Source: Lytechinus pictus
Lineage: Eukaryota > Echinodermata > Echinoidea > Temnopleuroida > Toxopneustidae
NCBI RefSeq assembly: GCF_037042905.1
Contig: NC_087262.1
Location: forward strand, 26,186,001-26,250,000
Length of the DNA stretch: 64,000 nt
Reading direction: 5' to 3'
Position numbers and translations under genes: made by a program. Below are positions 45,656 to 56,437 of the stretch, piece by piece (the first letter of the stretch is position 1; each line of letters begins with the position of its first letter). The notes under the pieces were generated by a model. It worked only from the letters and a program-made list of their open reading frames with translations. It made no database searches and had not been told where the DNA came from.

Positions 45656-48600
45656 ATTGCATGAACTGAAGAGAACCCCTGAGATTAGTGAACCCACCTG
45701 TCGTTCCCTCGAATAGTTATGAGAAGCAGAACCCATTTGGAACCTCTAGATCAGAGGGAGGAAGATCCGGAGAAAATAGGGCACCACCCCGAAGGCGGAT
45801 GAGCCGTAAGACAGGGATGCAACATGACGCGGTTGGCAAGTTGCCGGTCGCGTGAGGCAAAGAGAGAATGAGAACTGATCAGGGGCTCGTAGCACAAAGC
45901 TTAGCATTGATCGTAGAACATTTTCCGTGATTGATTTTATCGTCTACCGCGTACAATTAATCCAGAAAACCAAGCCTGTGATTACTCGCTGGAATATTTG
46001 TTAAAGGGCCCATATGGCACTTGATCAGCTCATAGGGGATGTTGAAGGTGAAGATCCGAGTCAGTCTGGGGAAACAAAATATCATTATGAGAGAAACGCA
46101 AATCTCGCCCTGATGTTCGATCTTGCGTAATATGCGGATTTCGTTCAGGAAATAAAGACTCGAGTGAAAGGCTCGCAGGTTAGAGCCGATCTTAGTATGC
46201 TTGGAGTATGCTAGGTGTCCTTTCGATGAGGAATGAACTAAAGCACTGTATAAACTGACGGGTATCCCTGTCATCAAATAATGTAGCAGGCGTCTTAATA
46301 GATTGGTTGCGAAAAGCAAAGCACTATTGAAAATACCGGATCAGACGGAGGAAGGTCCGGAGGAAAGAATTAACGAAAGCGGGGGAACGGTTTCGTGAGC
46401 GGACGAGCCAGAACCTAGGGTTTGAAACTAGCAGGCTGATTAAATGGCACATGATCAGCTCGGAAGGGATCCTGAGGGAGAGGAACTAAGGCAGTCTGGA
46501 GGACCAAAGTTGCGTTAGGAGAGAGACGCAAATCTCACGCTGATCTAACAAAACATGCGGATTTTGTTCAAGAAATGAATACTAGGGTGAACGGCTCGCA
46601 GGTAGGAGCCAATTTGCGTGGGGTTTGCTAGGTACCCGATAGTAACCAGTAATTAACGATATCATTGTATGATCTGACGGGTACCTTTTTGATCAAATTA
46701 ATAATGCAGCCGGAGTCCCATTAGAACGGTTATGAAAAGCAGATCCCATGTGGAACCTCTGGATCAGAGAGAGGAAGGTCCAGAGGAAAGAAGGGACATA
46801 CGTGAGGGCACCGCTGCGAAAGCAGTTAACCTCGAATGAAATGATATGATAGAGGTGGTACCTCAAATGGCCCGCAACCCGCAGGCCACGTGAGGTAATG
46901 CAGAATAAGAACTGGTCAGAAGGCACACGATCAGTTCAAACATGATTCTAAGGGGCACGAACCGAGTCAGTCTGGGGACCAATGCTGCATTATTAGAGAG
47001 ACGCAAATCTCACCCTGATGTTCGATCTTGCGAAATATACGGATTTTGTTCAGGAAATGAATACTCGGGCGAAAGGCTCACAGGTTAGAGCCAATCTTAG
47101 TATGTTTGGGGTATGCTAGGTGTCCTATTGATGAGGAATTAACAATGACAATGTATAAACTGAAAGGTATCCCTGTCATCAAATAATGTAGCAGGCGTCT
47201 TAATAGATTGGTTGCGAAAAGCAAAGCACTATTGAAAATACCGGATCAGACGGAGGAAGGTCCGGAGGAAAGAATTAACGAAAGCGGGGGAACGGTTTCG
47301 TGAGCGGACGAGCCAAATCCTAGGGTTTGAAACTTTTACTTATACGATTCATGACCAGCAGGCTGATTAGATGGCACATGATCAGCTCGGAAGGGATCCT
47401 GAGGGAGAGGAACTAAGGCAGTCTGGGGGACCAAAGTTGCGTTAGGAGAGAGACGCAAATCTCACGCTGATCTAACCAAACATGCGGATTTCGTTCAAGA
47501 AATAAATACTAGGGTGAACGGCTCGCAGGTAGGAGCCAATTTGCGTGGGGTTTGCTAGGTACCCGATAGTGACCAGGGATTAACGATATCATTGTATGAT
47601 CTTACGGGTACCTTCGTGATCAAATAATGTAGCCGGCGTCCCATTAGAACGGTTATGAAAAGCAGATCCCATGTAGAACCTCTGGATCAGAGGGAGGAAG
47701 GTCCAGAGGAAAGAAGGGACATACGTGAGGGCACCGCTGCGAAAGCAGTTAACCTCGAATGAAATGATATGATAGAGGTGGTACCTCAAATGGCCCGCAA
47801 CCCGCAGGCCACGTGAGGTAATGCAGAATAAAAACTGGTCAGAAGGCACACGATCAGTTCGAACATGATTCTAAGGGGCACGAACCGAGTCAGTCTGGGG
47901 ACCAAAGCTGCATTATTAGAGAGACGCAAATCTCACCCTGATGTTCGATCTTGCGAAATATACGGATTTTGTTCAGGAAATGAATACTCGGGCGAAAGGC
48001 TCACAGGTTAGAGCCAATCTTAGTATGTTTGGGGTATGCTAGGTGTCCTATTAATGAGGAATTAACAAAGACAATGTATAAACTGAAAGGTATCCCTGTC
48101 ATCAAATAATGTAGCAGGTGTCTTAATAGATTGGTTGCGAAAAGCAAAGCACTATTGAAAATACCGGATCAGACGGAGGAAGGTCCGGAGGAAAGAATTA
48201 ACGAAAGCGGGGGAACGGTTTCGTGAGCGGACGAGCCAAATCCTAGGGTTTGAAACTTTTACTTATACGATTCATGACCAGCAGGCTGATTAGATGGCAC
48301 ATGATCAGCTCGGAAGGGATCCTGAGGGAGAGGAACTAAGGCAGTCTGGGGGACCAAAGTTGCGTTAGGAGAGAGACGCAAATCTCACGCTAGTGACCAG
48401 GGATTAACGATATCATTGTATGATCTGACGGGTACCTTCGTGATCAAATAATGTAGCCGGCGTCCCATTAGAACGGTTATGAAAAGCAGATCCCATGTGG
48501 AACCTCTGGATCAGAGGGAGGAAGGTCCAGAGGAAAGAAGGGACATACGTGAGGGCACCGCTGCGAAAGCAGTTAACCTCGAATGAAAGGATATGATAGA

Positions 48601-49520
48601 GGTGGTACCTCAAATGGCCCGCAACCCGCAGGCCACGTGAGGTAATGCAGAATAAGAACTGGTCGGAAGGCACACGATCAGTTCGAACATGATTCTAAGG
48701 GGCACGAACCGAGTCAGTCTGGGGACCAAAGCTGCATTATTAGAGAGTCGCAAATCTCACCCTGATGTTTGATCTTGCGAAATATGCGGATTTTGTTCAG
48801 GAAATGAATACTCGGGCGAAAGGCTAGCAGGTTGGAGCCAATCTTGGTATGTTTGGGGGTTTGCTTGGTGTCCTATTAATGAGGAATTAACAATGGCACT
48901 GTATAAACTGAAAGGTGTCCCTGTTATAAGATAACCTAGCCGATGTCTTCATAGAATGGTTACGCAAAGCATAGCACTATTGAGAATACTGGATAAGAGG
49001 GAGGAAGGTCCGGAAGAAACCTAGGGATGGAACCTAATGCGGCTGGCAAACTGCAAGAAGTGGTCAGACGGCACATGACCAGCAAGCTGATCAGATGGCA
49101 CATGATCAGCTCGGAAGGGTTCCTGAGGGAAAGGAACTAAGTCAGACTGGGGGACCACAGATGAATTATGAGAGAGACGCAAATTTCACCCCGAAGTTCC
49201 ATCTTCATGATCTTGCGAAATATGCGGATTTCGTTCAGGAACTTGAATACTCGGGTGAAAGGCTCGCAGGTATGAGCCAATTTGCTTGGGGTTTGCTAGG
49301 TACCCTTTAGTGATGAGAATTAACGATATCATTGTATGATCTGACGGGTACCCCTATAATTAGAAAGCGCAGTCGGCGTCCCCATACGGATTATGAAAAG
49401 CATGGCACTAATGAAAATACCGGATCAGAGGGAAGAAGGTCCGGAGGAAAGAATGAAGGGAATCGGGGGAACGGTTTCGAGAGCGGACGAGCCACAACCT
49501 AGGTTTGGAAAGTTTAATTA
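45656..49520 (+). repeat. Compound A/B spacer repeat, ~0.9-kb period
   Basis: Two related subunits of about 450 bp alternate. Type A has GAACCTCTGGATCAGAG and GGTACCTCAAATGGCCCGC. Type B has ACCGGATCAGACGGAGGAAG and GGGGGAACGGTTTCGTGAGC. Both share GAGAGACGCAAATCTCAC and ATGCGGATTTTGTTCA. The same minus-strand frame recurs at 46,693, 47,589 and 48,413, giving the 896- and 824-bp period; the second interval lacks part of a subunit. A diverged copy at 53,640-53,830 ties this array to the region nearer 18S. Confidence 0.85.
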
Positions 49521-49834
49521 TTCGATTGATGACTTAGTCTGTCTAACGCTTTATTTGTGAAGGCATGAATGTAGGCAAGACCAGGAAAGGCAACGGATAC
49601 GGTTGAGAAATAAAGGCTAATGGTCAATTTCTAAAGCAAAAATAACTTTGTTTTACAAAGAAATGCATTTGAATAGAAATGAATATGACTTCGGAGTCAA
49701 TGAGAAAAATGGACTGACCAATACTCCGAATATCAAAGTAAAGAATTTTCAAAGAAGCATAGACAAACGACGGGGGTAACTACGACACTCCTAAAGACAA
49801 ACGAAACAAAATAATCTCAATGGGGAACGAATGT
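49521..49834. other. Spacer sequence, nothing recognised
   Basis: This 314-bp stretch between the compound array and the SINE has no repeats or genes that I can support. Confidence 0.4.
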
Positions 49835-50076
49835 GGGGGCGTCGTGGTCTAGTGGTTGCGAATCTCGTCTTTCAATGAGAGGGGCATGGGTTCGAATCTC
49901 ATTCAGCAAGAAATTTATCCACATTTTCCTGCACTCAACCCAGGTGAGGTGAATGGGTACCCGGCAGGATTAATTCCTTGAATGAACCAAGCGCCTTTAG
50001 CAGCTGGAGCTACAGCCATTGAATAGGAAACTAGATAAATCGGCGTCTCATAAATGCTATATATTATTATTACTAC
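49835..50076 (+). mobile_element. tRNA-derived SINE, second family
   Basis: The A box TGGTCTAGTGG and B box GGTTCGAATCTC are followed by CAACCCAGGTGAGGTGAATG, GGTACCCGGCAGGATTAA and a TATTATTATTACTA tail. The body resembles the SINE at 44,749 but the tail differs. Confidence 0.8.
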
Positions 50077-50099
50077 CAGAAAGGGTTCCCCTTGACGGT

Positions 50100-50800
50100 T
50101 GAGTCAGAATTCTGAATGTGGTACTGGGAGGGTTGGCAGGTGAAGCTGTCGACCTAGTCAACCGGGATGACAGAGATGAAGGGATGGAGACAGCTAGGCT
50201 GGCATGCAACGAGTTAGCCTGCCTGTTAAAGGGGCAGAGGATGGGGAGGGCAGCAAAGGAAGCATTAAGTCAGGCAGATATGTGGCTAGACAGCTACCCA
50301 AAATGGATGGGGAGGCGAATACATAAAGGCAGGCATGCAGCCAAAAAGCCAGCCGGGCGAATGCGGGGGTGGGGTAGACAGGGTAGAAGGCAGCCATCAG
50401 GGTGGACAAGGGAGGAAGTGATGCAGGTAGCCAAGCAGACATGCATTTAGCCTGCCAGTCAGTCAGCCGGGAGGTTAAGGAAGGTGAATGCAGGAAACCA
50501 GCCAGTCAGCCTCGCCAGCCAGCAAGCCAGCTTTCCAGTCAGCCTCGCCAGCCAGCAAGCCAGCTTGCCAGTCATTCACCACCAAACCAGTGTGCAAGGT
50601 TTGACTCGGAAAGCCAAAACAGAAAGGGAAGAGGGGACAAATGCTTGAAGGAAGGAGGGTGGGAGAGGCATGGGGATGGCATAGGGTGGAATGGATTTAA
50701 TTCAATGTAAAGCAGGCAAGGTATACTAGGGGAGTCAAAAGGCGGGCAAACCAAACAGGCAATGCAATGGGGACAATTCCATAGAGGGAGGGTGTAGGCA
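50100..50800 (+). repeat. GCCA/GGCA-type simple sequence in the spacer
   Basis: The clearest part is 50,490-50,575, where a roughly 34-bp unit with CCAGCCAGCAAGCCAGC is duplicated. The rest is looser GGCAGG-rich sequence. Confidence 0.6.
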
Positions 50801-50804
50801 GGTG

Positions 50805-53520
50805 AGGCCGGTAGAGAAAATCTCACGTAGCCATTGCACAAGTGACTTGTTCAGAGGCCAAGGTCAAGACTGGCAGAATGCGACCTCAAGTCCTACCTCG
50901 ACTACTTCCCTGTCAGGAATAGAAGTTGATATGGAATGAAATAGGAGGGGGAGGGGCAAGATTAGGGCAATGCAAAGGTGGCAATTGGATAGAGGGAGGG
51001 AATAGGCACGCAAACTAGATATTAGACAGCATGGATGTAGTCGAGACCTCTACTTTCGAGTCATAAGGCCGGTAGAGAAAATCTCACGTAGCCATTACAC
51101 AAGTGACTCGTTCAGAGGCCAAGGTCAAAACTGGCAGAATGTGACCTCACGTCCTACCTCGACTACTTCCCTGTCAGGAATAGAAGTTGATATGGAATGG
51201 ATTAGGAGGGGGAGGGGCAAGAATAGGGCAATGCAAAGAGGGAAATTGGATAGAGGGGGGAATAGGCACGCAAACTTGATATTAGACAGCATGGATGTAG
51301 TCGAGACCTCTACTTTCGAGTCATGAGGCCGGTAGAGAAAATCTCACGTAGCCATTGCACAAGTGACTCGTTCATAGGCCAAGGTCAAAACTGGCAGAAT
51401 CTGACCTCAAGTCCTACCACGACTACTTCCCTGACAGGAATAGAAGTTGATATGGAATGGATTATGAGGGGGAGGGGCAAGAATAGGGCAATGCAAATAT
51501 GGAAATTGGATAGAGGGGGGGGGGGGGGGGGAATAGGCACGCAAACTTGATATTAGACAGCATGGATGTAGTCGAGACCTCTACTTTCGAGTCATGAGGC
51601 CGGTAGAGAAAATCTCACGTAGCCATTGCAACCTCAAGTCCTACCTCGACTACTTCCCTGTCAGGAATAGAAGTTGATATGGAATGAAATAGGAGGGGGA
51701 GGGGCAAGATTAGGGCAATGCAAAGGTGGCAATTGGATAGAGGGAGGGAATAGGCACGCAAACTTGATATTAGACAGCATGGATGTAGTCGAGACCTCTA
51801 CTTTCGAGTCATGGGGCCGGTAGAGAAAATCTCACGTAGCCATTGCACAAGTGACTCGTTCATAGGCCAAGGTCAAAACTGGCAGAATCTGACCTCAAGT
51901 CCTACCACGACTACTTCCCTGACAGGAATAGAAGTTGATATGGAATGGATTATGAGGGGGAGGGGCAAGAATAGGGCAATGCAAATATGGAAATTGGATA
52001 GAGGGGGGGGGGGGGGGAATAGGCACGCAAACTTGATATTAGACAGCATGGATGTAGTCGAGACCTCTACTTTCGAGTCATGAGGCCGGTAGAGAAAATC
52101 TCACGTAGCCATTGCAACCTCAAGTCCTACCTCGACTACTTCCCTGTCAGGAATAGAAGTTGATATGGAATGAAATAGGAGGGGGAGGGGCAAGATTAGG
52201 GCAATGCAAAGGTGGCAATTGGATAGAGGGAGGGAATAGGCACGCAAACTTGATATTAGACAGCATGGATGTAGTCGAGACCTCTACTTTCGAGTCATGG
52301 GGCCGGTAGAGAAAATCTCACGTAGCCATTGCACAAGTGACTCGTTCATAGGCCAAGGTCAAAACTGGCAGAATCTGACCTCAAGTCCTACCACGACTAC
52401 TTCCCTGACAGGAATAGAAGTTGATATGGAATGGATTATGAGGGGGAGGGGCAAGAATAGGGCAATGCAAAGAGGGAAATTGGATAGAGGGAGTGAATAG
52501 GCACGCAAACTTGATATTAGACAGCATGGATGTAGTCGAGACCTCTACTTTCGAGTCATGAGGCCGGTAGAGAAAATCTCACGTAGCCATTGCACAAGTG
52601 ACTCGATCATAGGCCAAGGTCAAAACTGGCAGAATCTGACCTCAAGTCCTACCTCGACTACTTCCCTGTCAGGAATAGAAGTTGATATGGAATGGATTAG
52701 GATGGGGAGGGGAGGGGCAAGAATAGGGCAATGCAAAGAGGGAAATTGGATAGAGGGGGGGGGGGGGGGGAATAGACACGCAAACTTGATATTAGACAGC
52801 ATGGATGTAGTCGAGACCTCTACTTTCGAGTCATGAGGCCGGTAGAGAAAATCTCACGTAGCCATTGCACAAGTGACTCGATCATAGGCCAAGGTCAAAA
52901 CTGGCAGAATCTGACCTCAGGTCTTACCTCGACTACTTCCTTGTCAGGAATAGAATTTCATATGGAATGGATTAGGAGGGGGAGGGGCAATAATAGGGCA
53001 ATGCAAAAAGGTAAATTGGATAGAGGGAGGGAATAGGCACGCAAACTTGATATTAGACAGCATGGATGTAGTCGAGACCTCTACTTTCGAGTCATGAGGC
53101 CGGTAGAGAAAATCTCACGTAGCCATTGCACAAGTGACTAGTTAAGAGGCCAAGGTCAAGACTGGCAGATTGTGACCTCAAGTCCTACCTCGACTACTTC
53201 CCTGTCAGGAATAGAAGTTGATATGGATTGGATTAGGAGGGGGAGGGGCAAGAATAGGGCAATGCAAAGAGGGAAATTGGATAGAGGGGGGGGGGGGAAT
53301 AGGCACGCAAACTTGATATTAGACAGCATGGATGTAGTCGAGACCTCTACTTTCGAGTCATGAGGCCGGTAGAGAAAATCTCACGTAGCCATTGCACAAG
53401 TGACTAGTTAAGAGGCCAAGGTCAAGACTGGCAGATTGTGACCTCAAGTCCTACCTCGACTACTTCCCTGTCAGGAATAGAAGTTGATATGGATTGGAAT
53501 AGGAGGGGGAGGGGCAAGAC
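50805..53520 (+). repeat. Spacer array of ~217-275-bp units
   Basis: About 11 units start with GAGGCCGGTAGAGAAAATCT and CACGTAGCCATTGCA (near 50,805, 51,065, 51,325, 51,597, 51,814, 52,083, 52,300, 52,560, 52,836, 53,100 and 53,360). They contain GACAGGAATAGAAGTTGATA and a G-run of 3 to about 19 bases, and end in TTAGACAGCATGGATGTAG, then GAGACCTCTACTTTCGAGTC. Two units (51,597 and 52,083) lack about 45 bp and form duplicated dimers with their neighbours. The open frames are repeat artefacts. Confidence 0.9.
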
Positions 53521-53900
53521 AAGGGCGCCACAGGCAGCGGTTAGAGGGAGTGAAACTCCTGACTATAGATGAACGTCACGAGGTCGACGTGCTGCATTGC
53601 GCGTGAGGTGAGAGTGACCGAGAATTGTTGAGACGAACATGGCCAGCAAGGCGATCAGATGGTACATGAACCGCTCGGAAGGGATCCTGTGTGTGAGGAT
53701 CCGAATCAGTCTGGGGGACCAAAGCTACATTATGAGAGATACGAAAATCTCACTCTGGTGTTCGATCTTGCAAAATATGCGTATTTCGTTGATGAGTGCT
53801 CGGGAAACGGCTTGTAGGTCAAAGTCAATTTTTTTTAATTCTTGGAGAGATAGTTGCGGCGATCAGGTGCCCTAGTGATGAAAAATAGACGACATGATTG
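53521..53900 (+). repeat. Diverged A/B spacer unit
   Basis: CTCGGAAGGGATCCTG, TCAGTCTGGGGGACCAAAGC and TTCGATCTTGCAAAATATGC match the 45.7-49.5 kb array. Confidence 0.7.
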
Positions 53901-54179
53901 CATTAACTGAAGGGTTACCTGAAAATGATGCGGTTAAAAGAATAGATGGAGCGGGGGGGAGGGGGACGCTGTGAGGTTGGCATGGGATTGATATGAATGG
54001 GGGCAGAAACGCAGCCAGGTAGACAGGGAGGTAGACAGTGGAGGCAAATGCATAGAGGAAGGAGGGGGCAATGGAAGAACATGGTATCTGATGGCCACGG
54101 ACGGTGTTGAATATATGGCACCATCTTTTCAGCAAAATAGAATAGAAATAAAAAGAGATAGTGGAAAATCATGACAACA

Positions 54180-54300
54180 TGGATAAAAAAATTATGATTA
54201 TCATCATCATTTTCATTTAGTTATACATTGTTATATACATCCTCATATAAATATTGGCCAACTGCAAAGCCTGAAGGGGTCAATATACACATTTTAAAAT
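54180..54300 (-). mobile_element. LINE 3' tail remnant
   Basis: On the minus strand, GACCCCTTCAGGCTTTGCAG runs to a GATGATGATAATC tail. No coding part remains. The flanking 53,901-54,179 and 54,301-54,874 show no gene. Confidence 0.4.
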
Positions 54301-54874
54301 GACAATACATTAACATGTACAGAGAAAATGTTAAAAAAGGTAATTGAAATATACAAAGCGTTAATATTTGATTGTATCAAACCTTCAAATAAACTTAAAA
54401 AAACGTTTTTCACGAAAGTAATTTCTATAGGAAAATGAACCAAAGCACGGAGATGTGAAATTATGGGAGACAAAGGCGCATAGAATGAGGACAATGAAAG
54501 GCTTATACAAAAAGAGAAAGGTAAAGGGAGGATTGATGGAAAGGAGAGTGAAATGAACAATTAACCGAAAACAAAATATAAGTAATCATGATCAAACTTA
54601 CATAGGCACATGAATATCCCATATAAGGCAAACATAGAAATTCTCTGGCTGCATTTAACATGAAAATCGTTAAGAGAGTTTAATATTTTGACATGGCAAT
54701 TGTTTCGATGATTACAAAGTTACATGTAAGAATAAGATAAAAGCAATAAAAAAGCCCCCGGAAAAAGAATACGTACCATGAATAGGGGAATATGTTTGGA
54801 GAGAGGAAGAGAGGGAGGGAAATTAAATGAAATTGAAACTTTATGACAATCTTCATTAAAAAAAATACAAATCA

Positions 54875-56206
54875 CTAAATTTATTTATTTATTTGTTTAT
54901 TTCTCTATTTATTTATTCTCGAATATTTAAAAAAGGGTGGCCTGATCAGCATAAAAAATATACAATATACGAAAAACATAGTAACAGGACATTATGAGAT
55001 ACAGAAAAAGAGGAACAAATACAAGGTAAAAATACGAGAATATGTTACGAGATATAGATGGCAAGATACATGATATAAATATGCAAAATACTAACATTAA
55101 AAGCTGGTCTTCCTCAGGGCTCTGTGATTATTAAAAAAAAAAAAAAACATGAATGATTGTTAAAACATAAGGCAATGTATCACACAGTACTAATAAATTA
55201 AATTTTGGAATAAAAAAAAAAACAAGCAGAAGACATATCGCATCATTTGGTAATTTTATCACTAATATACATCGAGATAAAAAAAAAAAACACGACACGT
55301 TTTAATGTCTAAATATATGGAATAAGTGGGAATAACAGAAAGACAAGAAAAGAATAGCAATCGAGATTAAGTGTACTTTAGGAACGGCACGGACAATGGA
55401 ATAGTGGATAATAAGTGTTATAGTATACTGATTAAAATGAACGATGTGATCTGTCTATAATTATGTGTTTAAGTTGGTATTTGAAAGAGTGAACAGATTT
55501 TGAAAACCTTATATGGTCAGGCAGTTGGTTCCAATTGAAAGAGCTTAGAAACAGGAACAACTTTTGGTAAAAGGTCGTACGACATTTTGGCAATCTTAAG
55601 AGCAATTTGTCGGAACTACGTGTGGTTCTCGTAGAAACATCGACAAAAGAAAGTCTATCGTATAAAATGGCGGGCGATAATTTGTTGACACACTTATACA
55701 TAAGAACACATGATGCTCAATAGAGAAATTTGTTTAGAGAGGGCCAATTCAGTTCTTTAAACACAATTTCAGAACGTGTCATCCATGTGCGATTTGAAAT
55801 CAGGTACGCTGCACTTTTATGTAACCTGTTAAGCGTGTCCTAATTTCCTTCTGATCTGCCAAACCAAACATTAGAACAATAAAGGATATGGGGAATGACA
55901 TATCCCCAATAAAGTTTGGAAAGTTGAGATTGATTAAAATAATGTTTATTCCTGCGAATAATTCGAAGCTTACGTTTGATAAGGTTTGACATTGAATTGG
56001 TATGTTGCTTAAAATCAAGGCAATTATCGATTGTTACGCCCAAACACTTCACTTCAATTATACATTCTAGAGTACAGCCATGTATATTTATTTATATTTG
56101 TTGATTATGAGTAGTACTTAGTTTTTGTTTTGACCCTAATAGCATTACTTTTGTTTTATTATGGTTTAAGATCAGTTTGTTATTTGTTATCCATTAATAG
56201 GTTTTG
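54875..56206 (-). mobile_element. CR1/Jockey-like LINE, 5'-truncated
   Basis: The element runs on the minus strand from reverse transcriptase sequence at about 56,190 to a 3' UTR. The UTR includes ATTCGAGAATAAATAAATAG and ends in an AAATA-type tail near 54,880. It sits between two spacer-type repeat blocks. Confidence 0.65.
55432..56190 (-). pseudogene. Non-LTR reverse transcriptase C-terminus, broken
   Basis: Three minus-strand pieces belong together. About 56,190-56,055 reads KTKVMLLGS-type text with stops. Frame 56,052-55,840 has KCLGVTIDNCLDFKQH, a basic IKRKLRIIRRNKHY stretch and LYWGYVIPHILYCSNVWFG. Frame 55,701-55,432 has the terminal NWNQLPDHIRFSKSVHSFKY. These are the thumb and post-thumb signatures of CR1/Jockey/RTE-related reverse transcriptases. 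Stops and frameshifts separate them, and the catalytic core is missing. Confidence 0.75.
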
Positions 56207-56208
56207 TA

Positions 56209-56378
56209 CACTGTAAAAAATTAAGTGCTAATTTAGAATGTACTGTGCTTGAATAGTAACTGCACTGCGAGTGCTGATTTTCTCGTTCAAATTTAAACTA
56301 GAAAATCAGTACTCGTAGTGCAGTCACTATACAAGCACTGTAAGTGCTAAATTAGCACTTCATTTTTTTTTTACAATA
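56209..56378. mobile_element. ~170-bp palindromic MITE with TA flanks
   Basis: The left arm CACTGTAAAAAATTAAGTGC and the right arm GCACTTCATTTTTTTTTT, ending TTACAATA, are inverted, as are their interiors (AGTGCTGATTTTCT against AGAAAATCAGTACT). TA lies on both sides, which fits a Tc1/mariner-type MITE. Confidence 0.75.
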
Positions 56379-56437
56379 TATGGTGCCTGGGTTAGATCAA
56401 GGGAGCGAAGGCTGGCTGCCTCGACGAGTTGGTAGTG

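Noticed and set aside
46693-48673. Conserved 77-86-codon minus-strand frame in three copies
   Set aside because: Conservation follows the compound spacer repeat as a whole, including non-coding positions, so it does not indicate a protein.
49835-49905. A second functional tRNA gene
   Set aside because: The same reasoning applies: a tRNA-like head fused to a SINE body and a TATTATTATTA tail.
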